From positions 248,001 to 312,000 of the forward strand of contig NZ_VWXK01000001.1 in assembly GCF_011752565.1 (NCBI RefSeq): DNA of 64,000 nt, given 5' to 3'. Of this stretch, positions 48,970-58,992 are shown piece by piece. Position 1 is the first letter of the stretch. Each line of letters starts with the position of its first letter. The notes beneath the pieces are model-generated. The model did no database searches. It saw nothing but the letters and a program-made list of their open reading frames with translations, and was not told where the DNA came from. A program made the position numbers and the translations under genes. This DNA is from Pantoea sp. Ap-967. GTDB lineage: Bacteria > Pseudomonadota > Gammaproteobacteria > Pseudomonadales > Pseudomonadaceae.

Positions 48970-51339
48970 TCAGAACAACAGCAGTTGGCGGTCGACCAGG
49001 GCGCTGAAGTCGTCGCCGACAAAGGGCAGAATCGCATCGGCAATGGGTTTGAGCTGGCGCTCCAGGTAGTGCTCATAGTCTACCGGCGAAGGGTGGTGCT
49101 CCAGCGGCTCGGGGCCTGCCGTGGTCATCAGGTAGCTGATCCAGCCACCGCGCTGGTACTGGCGCGGGCGGCCAAGCAGGTCGTTGTGCTCGTCGGCCAG
49201 CCGGGCGGCGCGCACATGGGGCGGCACGTTGCGCTGGTAGTCGGCCAGTGGCCGGCGCAGGCGCTTGCGGTACACCAGCAACTCGTCCAGTTCACCGGCC
49301 AGGGTCTGGCGCACGTATTCGCACAGCTGGTCACGGTATGGCTGGCCACGGAAAATCCGCCCGTACAGCTCCTGCTGGAACCGCCGGGCCAGCGGCGACC
49401 AGTCGGTGCGCACCGATTCCAGGCCCTTGTACACCATGTCTTCGCTGCCATCGGCACGCTGCACCAGGCCGGCGTAGCGCTTTTTGCTGCCCTCGTCGGT
49501 ACCGCGGATCGTCGGCATCAGGAAGCGCCGGTAGTGCACCTCGAACTGCAACTCCAGGGCACTGTCCAGGCCCAGGGTGGTGCGCAGGTGCTCGCGCCAC
49601 CACTGGTTGACCTGCGCCACCAGCTCACGGCCGATACGCGCCGCCGCGTCCTCTTCATGGCGGCCCTTGAGCCAGACGAAGGTGGAGTCGGTGTCGCCGT
49701 AGATCACCTGGTACCCCTGGGCCTCGATCAGCGCGCGGGTCTGGCGCATGATCTGGTGGCCGCGCATGGTGATCGACGAGGCCAGCCGTGGGTCGAAGAA
49801 GCGGCAGCCACTGGAGCCGAGCACGCCGTAGAAGGCGTTCATGATGATCTTCAGCGCTTGCGACAAGGCCGCGTTACCTGCGCGCTTGGCTGCCTCGCGG
49901 CCTTGCCACACGCGCTCAACGATGGCCGGCAGGCAATGCTGGGTGCGCGAGAAACGCCCGCCACGAAAACCCTCCACCGAGTGCTCGTCATCGGCCAGGC
50001 GCAGGCCTTCGACCAGGCCGACCGGGTCGATCAGGAAGGTGCGGATGATCGAGGGGTACAGGCTTTTGTAGTCGAGCACCAGCACCGAGTCGTACAGGCC
50101 TGGGCGCGAATCCATGACGAAGCCTCCGGGGCTGGCCTCCTCCGGGCGGCTGCCGAGGGTGGGGGCGACAAAGCCCAGGCGGTGCATGTGCGGTATGTAC
50201 AGGTGGCAGAACGCGGCGACCGAACCGCCACTGCGGTCCACGGCAAGGCCGGTGACCGACGACCGCTCCAGCAGGAAGTCGAGCAGGCGGGTGTGGGCGA
50301 AAATGCGCGTGACCAGCTCGCAGTCCTTGAGGTTGTAGCGTGCAAGCGCCGGTTTGTCCTCGGCGAAGCGGCGGTTGATCTCGTCCATGCGCTGGTACGG
50401 GGTATCGATGGCCTTGCCTTCGCCGAGCAGGGTTTGGGCGACGTTCTCCAGGCTGAACGAGGGGAAGCTCCAGGTGGCCGAACGCAACGCCTCGATGCCA
50501 TCGATCAACAACCGCCCCGGGGCATCGGCGAACACATGGCCGCCCCCGGCATGGCTGCGCAGAGTCATGGGCGCGGCGTTGCGCCCCAAGGCCAACGGCA
50601 CCTGCAGCGCCTTGGCGTGTTCGTGCAGCAGGCGCAGGTCGAACTGGATCAGGTTCCAGCCGATGATTGCATCCGGATCGTGCTCGGCCATCCACTGGTT
50701 CAGGCACGCCAATAGCTCGCCACGGTCGGCGCAGTACTGCAGGTCGAAGTCCACGCCGCTGGCCTCGCCATTGGCCGGCCCAAGCATGTACACCTGGCGC
50801 TGGCCGCAGCCTTCCAGGGCGATGCTGTACAGCTCGCCGCGTTCGCTGGTTTCGATGTCGAGCGACACCAGGCGCAGGGCCGGGCGGTAATCCGGCAGCG
50901 GCTTGAGCTGCGCATCGCAGTAAACGCCCTGGGCATCCAGGCGGCCGGTGAACTGCACGGGTGCGGTGATGAAGCGCTCCATCAGGTAGCGCTCGGGGGG
51001 GCGGATATCGGCCTCGAAGACGTCGATGCCGGCACTGCGCAGGCGTTGCTCCAGCTGCATCAACTGGCGGTGCTGGCGGGTGTACAGCCCGATCATCGGG
51101 CGCTGGTCGAAGTCCTTCAGTTGCAGGGGCTTGAGCTGCGCGCCCTGCTCCTTGGCCAGCAGCACCCGGGCATGCTCGGCCTGGGCCAGGGGAATGAAGG
51201 CCACCGATTCCTGCGGCGCCAGGCGCAACAAGCGTGGCCCGGCGTCGGTGGCCAGCCAGAATTCCACGCAGGTGCCTTCGGCCGTGTCGTGCCAATGCCG
51301 GGTCAGGACGAAGCCCTGCTGCAACTCCACCGCGTTCAC
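48970..51339 (-). CDS. polB: DNA polymerase II (family B)
   Basis: The 789-residue enzyme has proofreading exonuclease motifs (Asp161-Ile-Glu163 in [21 protein letters not shown]). Polymerase motif A is [10 protein letters not shown] near 420, motif [13 protein letters not shown] and motif C YGDTDS near 545. Pol II restarts replication and bypasses lesions during the SOS response. It begins with GTG at 51339. I see no clear CTGT-N8-ACAG LexA site in front of it. It is 25 bp downstream of an MFS gene on the same strand and 80 bp upstream of the LRR/NEL array. Confidence 0.95.
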   Translation of the reverse strand: MNAVELQQGFVLTRHWHDTAEGTCVEFWLATDAGPRLLRLAPQESVAFIPLAQAEHARVLLAKEQGAQLKPLQLKDFDQRPMIGLYTRQHRQLMQLEQRLRSAGIDVFEADIRPPERYLMERFITAPVQFTGRLDAQGVYCDAQLKPLPDYRPALRLVSLDIETSERGELYSIALEGCGQRQVYMLGPANGEASGVDFDLQYCADRGELLACLNQWMAEHDPDAIIGWNLIQFDLRLLHEHAKALQVPLALGRNAAPMTLRSHAGGGHVFADAPGRLLIDGIEALRSATWSFPSFSLENVAQTLLGEGKAIDTPYQRMDEINRRFAEDKPALARYNLKDCELVTRIFAHTRLLDFLLERSSVTGLAVDRSGGSVAAFCHLYIPHMHRLGFVAPTLGSRPEEASPGGFVMDSRPGLYDSVLVLDYKSLYPSIIRTFLIDPVGLVEGLRLADDEHSVEGFRGGRFSRTQHCLPAIVERVWQGREAAKRAGNAALSQALKIIMNAFYGVLGSSGCRFFDPRLASSITMRGHQIMRQTRALIEAQGYQVIYGDTDSTFVWLKGRHEEDAAARIGRELVAQVNQWWREHLRTTLGLDSALELQFEVHYRRFLMPTIRGTDEGSKKRYAGLVQRADGSEDMVYKGLESVRTDWSPLARRFQQELYGRIFRGQPYRDQLCEYVRQTLAGELDELLVYRKRLRRPLADYQRNVPPHVRAARLADEHNDLLGRPRQYQRGGWISYLMTTAGPEPLEHHPSPVDYEHYLERQLKPIADAILPFVGDDFSALVDRQLLLF

Positions 51340-51364
51340 CTCTGCTGAAAAAGGGGATTCTACG

Positions 51365-52582
51365 CTAGGTGGGGGGCGTGGTGTGGGTCAAGAGGTCCGA
51401 CGATAGGGGTGGGTTGCCTGTGAGATCGAGCGCCGCCCAAGCCACCCCCCAGGCCACCACAATCAACCCCAGCACCACCGCCCCAAACGCCCCAACCCCC
51501 ACGCCAGCCAGCAGCAACCCGCCCACGATGCCACCCAGGGCAATGGCGCTGTTCCACACCGTCACCAGCATCGACTGCGCCACATCGCCGCCCTCACCCG
51601 CCGCATCGGCGCAAGCGGTTTGCAGCAAGGTCGGTGCGCCACCATAGGTCAGCCCCCACAGCATCACGCTCAGGTACATCGCCCACGGCGAGGCCTGCCC
51701 CAACAGCCAAGTGGCCAGGGCAAACCCTGCCAGGCTCAGCAGCACCAGCATGCGCAGGTAACGGTCGACCAGCAGCCCCACCAAGGCGATGCCGGCCAGC
51801 GCCGCAAGGCCGAACAGCATCAGCACCTGGCCGATTTCAGCGGCCATGCCCGCCCCCGCCAGCAGCGGCACGATGTAGGTGTAGAGCACGTTGTGCGCCA
51901 GCACCCAGGCCAGTATCACCAGCAGCACCAGCGCCACCCCGGGCGTGCGCAGCACCTGCCAGGCGGCCGGGCGCTTGCCGCTTGCCTGGCCGGGGTAATC
52001 CGGCACCGCGCGCAATACCCAGGCCACCAGCAGCACCGCCACCAAGGTGACCACGGCAAAGGTGGCCCGCCACCCGAGCCCGGCGCCCAGCCAGGTGGCG
52101 ATCGGCAGGCCCAGCGACAGCGCGATGGGCTGGCCGAGCATGGCCACGGCCATCGCCCGCCCTTGCAGCGCCGCCGGCACCATGCGCCGGGCGTGCCCGG
52201 CGATCAGGCCCCAGGTAAGCCCGGCGGCGGCGCCGGTGAAAAAGCGCAGCACCAGGGTCAGGCCGTTGGAGGGCGACACGGCGGTCAGGCCGTTGAACAG
52301 CACAAAGCCGATGATCGCCAGCAACAGCGCCCGGCGCCGGCTCCAACCTTGGGTCAGGGTTACCAGCGGGATGGCGGTGAGCAGCGAGCCCAAGGCATAG
52401 GCCGTGACCCACTGCCCGGCCATGGCCTGGCTGATCTGCATGCCGTCGGCGATCTGGTCGAGCAGGCCAGCCGGCAGGGTTTCGCTGAGAATGGCGATGA
52501 AGCCGGTCATCGCCAGCGCCAATAGCCCGCTCAGGGGCAGGCGCTCGGTGCGGCTCACAGAAGCGGTTGAGGTGTGTGACAT
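51365..52582 (-). CDS. MFS transporter, DHA1 drug/sugar efflux type
   Basis: The 405-residue protein has twelve membrane helices and AraJ/YdhP-type features: [20 protein letters not shown] at the start, [17 protein letters not shown] as loop 2-3, and a [17 protein letters not shown] antiporter-like helix 5 segment. It probably exports a drug or sugar-like compound. It is divergent from the LysR gene at 52702, which likely controls it. A perfect palindrome sits in the gap. Confidence 0.85.
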   Translation of the reverse strand: MSHTSTASVSRTERLPLSGLLALAMTGFIAILSETLPAGLLDQIADGMQISQAMAGQWVTAYALGSLLTAIPLVTLTQGWSRRRALLLAIIGFVLFNGLTAVSPSNGLTLVLRFFTGAAAGLTWGLIAGHARRMVPAALQGRAMAVAMLGQPIALSLGLPIATWLGAGLGWRATFAVVTLVAVLLVAWVLRAVPDYPGQASGKRPAAWQVLRTPGVALVLLVILAWVLAHNVLYTYIVPLLAGAGMAAEIGQVLMLFGLAALAGIALVGLLVDRYLRMLVLLSLAGFALATWLLGQASPWAMYLSVMLWGLTYGGAPTLLQTACADAAGEGGDVAQSMLVTVWNSAIALGGIVGGLLLAGVGVGAFGAVVLGLIVVAWGVAWAALDLTGNPPLSSDLLTHTTPPT

Positions 52583-52669
52583 GGCGGGTTGCCTTGTGCT
52601 GATGATCGAGGCCGACAGTCTGCAAGTTGACGGTATTGCGGAAAAAGGCGGTTACAATGCCGCTCACCT

Positions 52670-52685
52670 CGGACACCGATGTCCG
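52670..52685. promoter_or_regulatory. Palindrome in the LysR/MFS gap
   Basis: CGGACA-CCGA-TGTCCG is a perfect 6-bp inverted repeat with a 4-bp centre. It lies just downstream of a TACAAT -10-like box (52653-52658) and upstream of the AGGAG site of the LysR gene. The position fits autorepression. Confidence 0.55.
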
Positions 52686-52701
52686 TAATCAGGAGCACGT
52701 C

Positions 52702-53598
52702 ATGGACAGCCTCAGCGGCTTCGTGGTTTTCAACCGGGTTGCCGAAACCCGCAGCTTCGTCGCCGCCGGCCAGTCGCTCGGCATCAGCGCTTCGGCGGTG
52801 GGCAAGCGCGTGGCCCGGTTGGAAAGCCGCCTGGGCGTGCGCCTGTTCCATCGCAGCACCCGCAGCATCACTCTCACCGCCGAGGGCACGCTGTTTCTCG
52901 AACGCAGCCGGCGCATCCTGGCCGAGATCGAGGCCACCGAACAGGCCCTGTCCCAGGCCAGCGAAACGCCCCGCGGCCGCCTGCGCGTCAGCCTGCCCCA
53001 GGTGACGGGGCTGGTGATGCCGGCCTTGGCCGAGTTCATGGAACGCTACCCGGAAGTGGAACTGGACCTGGAGTTCACCGACCGCGTGGTCGATATCGTC
53101 GGTGAAGGTTTCGATGTGGTGATGCGTGGCGGGCAACCGCTGGACTCACGGCTCAACGCCAAGTTCCTCGGGCATTTCCAGCATTGCCTGGTGGCCTCGC
53201 CGGAGTACCTGCGCACGCGCGGCACCCCACAGCACCCGCGCGAGCTTGGCGCGCACAGCTGCCTGCACTACCGCTTTCCCAGCAACGGCAAGCTGGAAAT
53301 CTGGCCGCTGCGCCAGGAGCACCCGGAACAGGGCTACGACATCCCTATCTCGATGGTGTGCAACCACGTCGAGACGCGCATCTGCTTTGCCCTGAACCAT
53401 CGCGGCATCACCTGCCTGCCGGATTTCAGCGTGCGCCGCGAACTGGCCGCCGGCACCCTGGTCAGCGTACTCGACAGCTTCATCGAACGGCGCGGCAGCT
53501 TCTACCTGCTGTGGCCGTCGGGGCGCCATATGCCGCCAAAGCTACGGGTGTTCATCGACTTCATGCTGGAACGGGTGTTCAGCCGTACAGGTAGTTGA
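52702..53598 (+). CDS. LysR-family transcriptional regulator
   Basis: The 298-residue protein has an N-terminal winged helix (FVVFNRVAETRSFVAAGQSL, SASAVGKRVARLESRLGVRL), the linker helix, and the two-lobed effector domain ending PPKLRVFIDF. The start at 52702 has AGGAG 8 nt upstream. It is divergent from an MFS efflux gene, the usual LysR arrangement, and probably activates it in response to an unknown compound. Its last 20 bp overlap the convergent LysR gene. Confidence 0.9.
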   Translation: MDSLSGFVVFNRVAETRSFVAAGQSLGISASAVGKRVARLESRLGVRLFHRSTRSITLTAEGTLFLERSRRILAEIEATEQALSQASETPRGRLRVSLPQVTGLVMPALAEFMERYPEVELDLEFTDRVVDIVGEGFDVVMRGGQPLDSRLNAKFLGHFQHCLVASPEYLRTRGTPQHPRELGAHSCLHYRFPSNGKLEIWPLRQEHPEQGYDIPISMVCNHVETRICFALNHRGITCLPDFSVRRELAAGTLVSVLDSFIERRGSFYLLWPSGRHMPPKLRVFIDFMLERVFSRTGS

Positions 53599-54496
53599 TG
53601 TCCTTGTAGGCCAGCGGCGGCACCTGGCTGAGCAGGAACTCGCGCAGCTTGTGCATCTGCCGCGCCTTGGGGCTGCTCTTGAGCCAGGTCATGTAGTAGC
53701 CGTCGCCGGTCGACACCGCATGCTTGAACGGCAGCACCAGGCGCCCGGCCCCCAGGTCGGTGCTGGCCAGCACCAGGTCAACCACCGAGATACCCAGGCC
53801 CTGCTGGGCCGCCGAGATGCCTTGGTCGAGGGTGTCGAACACCTGGCCCTGGTCGATGCTGATGTCCAGCGCGTCCATGCGGGCCAGCCAGCGCCGCCAG
53901 TCGCGCCGGTCCGGTGAGGGGTGCAGGAATTCGCACTGGCGCAGGTCGGCCAGTTGCGGTTGCGGGGCCATGTAGTCCGGGTGGCACACCGGGATCAGCC
54001 ATTCATCGAACAGCTTGACGCTTTCGACATCGGCCGGGAAACGGCCGTTGGCCAGCAGGATGGCGCAGTCGTAAGGCTCGGAATAGAAGTCCACCGTGTC
54101 GATGTCCATCCACACGCTGGACAGCTGCACGCTGCAGTTGTCGTCGACCTTCTTGAAGCCATCCAGTGCCCGCAGCAGCCAACGCACGGTGAGCGTCGAC
54201 GGGGCTTTCAGGCGCAGGCCGTAGCGGTCCTGGCGCAACAGCGCGCAGGCGTTCTCGATGATCTTGAAGCCGACCTTCAGTTCCTGGGCCAGCAGGCGGC
54301 CGTGCTCGGTGAGGCTCAACTTCGGGCCGCGACGCTCGAACAGGTCGCAGCCAAACATCGATTCCAACGTCTTGATGTGGTGGCTGACCGCACCCTGGGT
54401 CAAGGCCAGCTCTTCGGCCGCGCGGGTGAACGACCCGTAGCGCGAGGCCACCTCGAAGGCACGCAGTGCGTGCAGCGCCTGAATCCGTTCCGACAT
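53579..54496 (-). CDS. LysR-family transcriptional regulator, GcvA-like
   Basis: The 305-residue protein has a GcvA-type DNA-binding domain (ALHALRAFEVASRYGSFTRA, LTQGAVSHHIKTLESMFG). Its effector domain has WLIPVCHPDY and SAAQQGLGISVVD. It is divergent from the YqcI/YcgG-LysE-SGNH operon starting at 54656 and is its probable regulator. The ligand may be an amino acid, as for GcvA relatives and as the LysE neighbour suggests. The intergenic 159 bp is AT-rich with TAATAGTAGG and AACAATAAAG stretches, but no clean operator stands out. Confidence 0.9.
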   Translation of the reverse strand: MSERIQALHALRAFEVASRYGSFTRAAEELALTQGAVSHHIKTLESMFGCDLFERRGPKLSLTEHGRLLAQELKVGFKIIENACALLRQDRYGLRLKAPSTLTVRWLLRALDGFKKVDDNCSVQLSSVWMDIDTVDFYSEPYDCAILLANGRFPADVESVKLFDEWLIPVCHPDYMAPQPQLADLRQCEFLHPSPDRRDWRRWLARMDALDISIDQGQVFDTLDQGISAAQQGLGISVVDLVLASTDLGAGRLVLPFKHAVSTGDGYYMTWLKSSPKARQMHKLREFLLSQVPPLAYKDINYLYG

Positions 54497-54655
54497 GATG
54501 CCCTCGAAGCATGAGTGAGACTAATAGTAGGTCATAGTTCCACACGTTTTACAACGCGAAGTACGTCTCAGAAAATGCTGCAAAACAATAAAGATAACTG
54601 AAAACCTGCCTGCATATGCCTGGAAACTACTTTCAATTTACTGCCTGGGGAAATC

Positions 54656-55438
54656 ATGTTTACGGGTTATGGAAACTGCTATCGCCTGGATGCGCTAGAG
54701 CTCGCCGCCGAACATGTGCGCAACACGCAACACTGGACGCACAAAACCATACAGCATTTTCGCCAAACGCTCGCCAACCCGGACTTCCCGTGCCTGTTCG
54801 GGCGCAAGGCGGTCGCCGGGCAAACCTGCCACATCCTCTTCGCCCGCGCCGAACAACTGGCCGATGACATCGCCCGGGGCCTGACCGACTACATCGGCAT
54901 CATCACCCCCATTCCTGCCAAGCAACGCATCGCCAGCCCGTTGGTGGTGTTTCTGGAAACGGCCGCCGATTGCACCCTGGCCGAGCAACAGGCACTGGCC
55001 TGGAAGGTGCTGCGCGGCGTGCACGCGCGCGACCCGCAACCCTGGCCGCAGGCCATTCCGACCGACCCGCACGACAACGGCTGGTCGTTCTGCTATGCCG
55101 GCATGCCCCTGTTCATCAACATGAACTTCCCCGGCCACGAACGGATGAAAAGCCGCAACCTGGGGCCACACATCACCTTCGTCATCAACCCGCGGGAAAA
55201 CTTCGACGAAGTGGCCAACGCCGCCACCGAAAGCGGGCAGCGCATTCGCGCCCGTATTCGCGAGCGCGTGCGCCATTACAACGACGGGGTCATGCCCGAC
55301 ACCCTGGGTTTCTTTGGCCAGGACGACAACTTCGAATGGAAGCAATACCAACTGCAGGAAGCAGGTTCGCTCAATCCATCGCGCTGCCCCTTTCATGCGC
55401 ATGCCCATGCAACACCTGACACACTGATCGAGAACTGA
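54656..55438 (+). CDS. YqcI/YcgG-family protein
   Basis: The 260-residue soluble protein matches the YqcI/YcgG family: FPCLFGRKAVAG near 44-55, a central GWSFCYAGMPLFINMNFPGH (142-161) and a C-terminal NPSRCPFH. Cysteines 46, 146 and 244 and His161 sit in the motif-like stretches and may hold a cofactor or metal. The family is poorly characterised. The gene is first in an operon with a LysE-type exporter (2-bp gap) and an SGNH-like protein, under a divergent LysR gene. Context suggests making or altering a small amino-compound that is then exported; that is inference. Confidence 0.8.
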   Translation: MFTGYGNCYRLDALELAAEHVRNTQHWTHKTIQHFRQTLANPDFPCLFGRKAVAGQTCHILFARAEQLADDIARGLTDYIGIITPIPAKQRIASPLVVFLETAADCTLAEQQALAWKVLRGVHARDPQPWPQAIPTDPHDNGWSFCYAGMPLFINMNFPGHERMKSRNLGPHITFVINPRENFDEVANAATESGQRIRARIRERVRHYNDGVMPDTLGFFGQDDNFEWKQYQLQEAGSLNPSRCPFHAHAHATPDTLIEN

Positions 55439-55440
55439 CC

Positions 55441-56067
55441 GTGAATACCGCACTGACACTGACCTACGCCCTCACCGTCCTGCTGCTGATCGCCACTCCA
55501 GGCCCAGTAGTGGCACTGATCGTCAACACCGCCGCCGCCTCTGGCTCACGCAAGGCCATGTTCACGGCCGTCGGCACCAACTGGGCATCGCTGGTGCTGA
55601 TCGGCGCCGCCGCCTGGGTCATCCTGACCAGCGCTGCCATCGACAAGGCCTGGCTCAGCGGCATGAGCCTGCTGGGCTGCCTGTTCATCGGCTACATCGC
55701 CGTCGGCACCCTGCGCGAAAACCTGCAGGCGCCGCCTGCCGAGGACTTGGCGCAAGCGCCCAAGGCTGGCCGCGGGGGCCTGTGGCAAGGCTTCATGGTG
55801 GGCATCTCCAACCCCAAGGACATCATCTTCTTCATTGCCTTCTTCCCGCAGTTCATCCAGGTGACCGAATCGTTCGGCAAAAGCATGGTGGTGTTGTCGC
55901 TGCTGTGGGTGCTGATCGATTTTGCCGTGCTCAGCCTGTACATCTTCGCCATCGGCAAGATCACTTCGGCGCGCAGCAACCGCCTGATCTCCCTGGCTTC
56001 GGGTGTTGCCCTGCTGCTGATCGCCGCCGGCGGGCTGGCCTACAACCTCAAGGAACTGGCGGGCTGA
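55441..56067 (+). CDS. LysE/RhtB-family exporter
   Basis: The 208-residue protein has six membrane helices and the family start LLLIATPGPVVALIVNTAAA, plus GFMVGISNPKDIIFFIAFFP. LysE/RhtB carriers export amino acids and related compounds. It begins with GTG two bases after the YqcI/YcgG stop, so translation is probably coupled. It is followed after 27 bp by the SGNH-like gene with its own AGGAG site. Confidence 0.9.
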   Translation: MNTALTLTYALTVLLLIATPGPVVALIVNTAAASGSRKAMFTAVGTNWASLVLIGAAAWVILTSAAIDKAWLSGMSLLGCLFIGYIAVGTLRENLQAPPAEDLAQAPKAGRGGLWQGFMVGISNPKDIIFFIAFFPQFIQVTESFGKSMVVLSLLWVLIDFAVLSLYIFAIGKITSARSNRLISLASGVALLLIAAGGLAYNLKELAG

Positions 56068-56094
56068 CTGCCCTTTGCCAGATCAGGAGCGCCG

Positions 56095-57189
56095 ATGACA
56101 CCGTCTGCCACAGCCCCGCAGGTTCCGGGCCGCCCGTTGCCGCTGCAGGCCGATTACCAGCGCTTCCTGCAACTGGGCCAGCGCCGCGCCCCGCATACCC
56201 TGCATGTGCATGAAAGTGGCTATCGCTCCGGCACCATCAATACCGACGCCCTTGGCCTGCGTTACAGCCATTGCGCCGGCAAGCGCTTTTCGGCCAGCGA
56301 GCGCGGTGGCGCCGCGCGGGTCAACCTGTTGGTCGGCGGCTCGACCGCGCTGGGCATCGGCGCCAGTTGCGATGAGCACAGCGTGGCCTCGCACCTGTCG
56401 GCGCTGACCGGGGAAGTGTGGTTGAGCCTGGCGGGCTGTGGGCTCAATGCCAGCCAGGAACTGTTGCTGTTTCTCACCCACCAGCACCGTTTGGGCGAGG
56501 TTGGCCACGTGGTGCTGCTCAGCGGCCTGAACACCCTGGCCCACGAAGCCTTGGGCGAAGTGCTGGCTGGCCCGCCTGATCCGCAGCAGGCCAGGGCCTA
56601 TCAGGCCTACCTCAACAGTTTCAACGAAGGCATGCCGGCACTCGGGCCGGCGCCACGGCCATCGCTCTGGCAGCGCCTGGGCCAGGCCTTGGCCCCGCGC
56701 CGGCCGCCACCGGCCCCAGCCTGGCAACTGTCGGCCCCGGAAAAGCGCCTGGTCCGCGCAGCAGACAACATTGGCCGCACCTTGCGGCAATGGGAGCGCT
56801 TGCTGGCTGACAGCCATGCCACCCTGACGTTCATCCTGCAACCGCTGCTGCCCTGGTGCCGTGAAACCCTGCCGGCCGGGGAACAGGCCATGCTCGCCGC
56901 CCTTGAGCAACAACCCAGCAATTTCGACCGCCTGCTCGAAGGCGCGTTCGACAGCCAGCTGCACATGGCCTTCTTCCGCCGCATCAAGCACCAGGCCGAC
57001 CCGGTGCCCTGCTACGACATGAACAGCATGCTGAGCAGTTCGCCGGTTTTTGCCAGCGACCTGTTCATCGACCGCTTGCACCTCAACGATCTGGGCAACA
57101 ATGCCCTGGCCAAGGTCATCACGGCCAAGCTGGGCCTGGCCCAGGACAAATACGGCCAGCGCCGGGTCACCCCGATCAAGCTCGTCTGA
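56095..57189 (+). CDS. SGNH/GDSL-hydrolase-like protein
   Basis: The 364-residue protein shows the outline of an SGNH hydrolase. The candidate nucleophile Ser83 is in VGGSTALGIG (block I), with a Gly in LAGCGLNAS (block II), Asn146 in LSGLNTL (block III) and the pair Asp326/His329 in IDRLHLND (block V). There is no signal peptide. I recall related Pseudomonas proteins annotated as 'inducer of phenazine A', but I cannot confirm this. It is the last gene of the YqcI/YcgG-LysE operon and may hydrolyse or acylate the exported compound. Confidence 0.7.
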   Translation: MTPSATAPQVPGRPLPLQADYQRFLQLGQRRAPHTLHVHESGYRSGTINTDALGLRYSHCAGKRFSASERGGAARVNLLVGGSTALGIGASCDEHSVASHLSALTGEVWLSLAGCGLNASQELLLFLTHQHRLGEVGHVVLLSGLNTLAHEALGEVLAGPPDPQQARAYQAYLNSFNEGMPALGPAPRPSLWQRLGQALAPRRPPPAPAWQLSAPEKRLVRAADNIGRTLRQWERLLADSHATLTFILQPLLPWCRETLPAGEQAMLAALEQQPSNFDRLLEGAFDSQLHMAFFRRIKHQADPVPCYDMNSMLSSSPVFASDLFIDRLHLNDLGNNALAKVITAKLGLAQDKYGQRRVTPIKLV

Positions 57190-57318
57190 CAGTTCTTCCC
57201 TGGGGTATCGGCAAGCCATTACCCTTCGCTAGAATAGGCCGTCTTTCCGATTCGCCTGAGGCGTACGTGCAGTTGTGATGAATAACCCAGCCGTCCCCCC
57301 GAGCTTGACTGCCTGCCA

Positions 57319-58038
57319 ATGCGGCTCATTGTGCGAGGCCCAGCCGTGAGCCGCGCCGCACTGTTGCCCGCGCTGTTCATCTGGCTAGCGCCAATTGCCG
57401 CCCAGGCACTGGAAGTGCGCATCGACCCACATGCCGACCTGCTCTACCGCCAGGCCCTGCCGCTGCTGGAACAGGCCGACAACCAGGACGACAGCAATGT
57501 GCTGCGCACCTCCTTGGGCAACGACCCGGAACTCAACCGCCAGGGCCAGGCCATGGCCCGCACCCTGCCAAGCGCGGTGGCCTTGCTGAAGAAATCGGTG
57601 GAACTCGGCCACCCGGTCGCCCAGTATCGCCTGGCGCTGTACTACACCACCTACTTGCCAGTGGCACAGATTGCCGATGCCGCCTGCCCGTTGCTGGAGG
57701 CAAGCCTGAAGCAGGGCTTTGCCCCGCCCGCCACGGCAATCGCCACCTGGTGTAAGCCCTACAATGCCAGCCCGGCCTACCGGCAGGCCCTGGAGGCGAT
57801 CCCGAGCATGGCCACGCTGTATGCCGCGTATTACCCGCAACCCGCTGCCCGCTTGTCCTGCAACCGCAGCCAGCCACAGGGCCTGGAGATGCAATGGGGC
57901 CGTCAGCGCGATTACCAGGCCGAAGTGTACCGGCTGCTGGGCGATCTCGACCCACAGCACCGCCAGTCATTGCTGCAGAAGGCTGTCGACATCAATGGCT
58001 GCGAGTCAGCGCAGCAGCGCTTGACCAGCCAGCGCTGA
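57319..58038 (+). CDS. Exported Sel1-like repeat protein
   Basis: The 239-residue product has a signal peptide ending near AQA-LEV. A helical solenoid follows with at least one Sel1-type motif (AVALLKKSVELGHPVAQYRL) and conserved cysteines, suggesting a periplasmic protein-protein adaptor. The start is uncertain: ATG 57319 has no ribosome site, while GTG 57346 follows GCGAGG and yields the tidier signal peptide MSRAALLPALFIWLAPIAAQ. Function unknown. The 57190-57318 gap shows no other gene. Confidence 0.72.
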   Translation: MRLIVRGPAVSRAALLPALFIWLAPIAAQALEVRIDPHADLLYRQALPLLEQADNQDDSNVLRTSLGNDPELNRQGQAMARTLPSAVALLKKSVELGHPVAQYRLALYYTTYLPVAQIADAACPLLEASLKQGFAPPATAIATWCKPYNASPAYRQALEAIPSMATLYAAYYPQPAARLSCNRSQPQGLEMQWGRQRDYQAEVYRLLGDLDPQHRQSLLQKAVDINGCESAQQRLTSQR

Positions 58039-58074
58039 TGGCCCGCAAATCGCAACTACCTGACTTAACGGAAC

Positions 58075-58161
58075 CTGTAGGAGCGGGCTTGACCCGCGAA
58101 GCAGGCACCGCGGTGCATGGCACCGGCTAAGCCGGTGTTCGCGGGGCAAGCCCGCTCCTAC
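58075..58161. repeat. REP pair (GTAGGAGCGGGCTTG family)
   Basis: Complete inverted pair: GTAGGAGCGGGCTTGACCCG ... CGGGGCAAGCCCGCTCCTAC, with a short GC-rich hairpin (GCACCGCGGTGC) and CCGGCTAAGCCGG between. It lies after the Sel1-like gene. Confidence 0.9.
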
Positions 58162-58290
58162 AAAGGATTGCGGCGCGCCTGCTGGCAATGTTCCCAGCCT
58201 GCAGGGCGACAAACCAGCAAGATCGTTCAAGCCATCTGCCCCACCCCTCTGGCATGCTGCCCTGCCAAGCAAACGTGTGTCTCCGCCATC

Positions 58291-58992
58291 ATGCCCAGCA
58301 GTCCCCCCCTCGCCCGCCAGGCCTTTGTCCACGGCGCCATCGCCATCCTGCCGCTGTCCCTGGCCGTGGCCCCCTGGGGCCTGCTTGCCGGTTCCATGGC
58401 CATCGAAGCCAACCTCAGCGCCTGGGAAGGCCAGGGCCTGTCGGCCATCGTCTTCGCCGGTGCCGCGCAATTGGTGGCCATCGGCATGCTCAAGGGTGGC
58501 GCCAGCCTGCTGTCGATCCTGCTGACCACCCTGCTGCTGACCTCCCAGCACCTGCTCTACGGCCTGACCATGCGCCCGGTGCTGTCGAACCAGACGCTGC
58601 GCTGGCGGCTGGGCCTGGGCTTTCTGCTCACCGACGAATTCTTCGCCCTTACCAGCCACTACGACCAACAGCAGTTCAACCGCTGGTACGCGCTGGGCGT
58701 GGGCCTGACCTTCTACGTCGCGTGGAACCTGTTCACCCTGGCCGGCATCGTGCTGGGCCAGAACATCCCCCACCTCGACCAGCTGGGCCTGGACTTCTCC
58801 ATCGTCGCCACCTTCGTCGCGCTGATCGCACCGCTGGTGCGCAACCTCGCCACGGTGGTGTGCGTGGCCGTGTCGCTGTTCTGCTCGGTACTGTTCAGCT
58901 ATTGGCATTGGGAGACGGCCCTGGTCGCTGCCGGCCTACTGGGCATGGCGGCGGGTTTTCTCTGCCAGAAATTTTCCGGAGGCCGCCCATGA
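58291..58992 (+). CDS. azlC: AzlC-family branched-chain amino acid exporter, large subunit
   Basis: The 233-residue protein has seven or eight membrane helices and typical AzlC motifs: FVHGAIAILPLSLAVAPWGL at the start, then FAGAAQLVAIGMLKGGA and TSQHLLYGLTMRP. With AzlD it forms a two-component exporter for branched-chain amino acids and analogues. The start at 58291 was chosen for family length; upstream codons run into REP DNA. It overlaps azlD by ATGA. Confidence 0.9.
   Translation: MPSSPPLARQAFVHGAIAILPLSLAVAPWGLLAGSMAIEANLSAWEGQGLSAIVFAGAAQLVAIGMLKGGASLLSILLTTLLLTSQHLLYGLTMRPVLSNQTLRWRLGLGFLLTDEFFALTSHYDQQQFNRWYALGVGLTFYVAWNLFTLAGIVLGQNIPHLDQLGLDFSIVATFVALIAPLVRNLATVVCVAVSLFCSVLFSYWHWETALVAAGLLGMAAGFLCQKFSGGRP

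Noticed and set aside
51340..51364. LexA (SOS) box upstream of polB
   Set aside because: No CTGT-N8-ACAG-like sequence is present in the 25-bp gap; control may lie further upstream or be absent.
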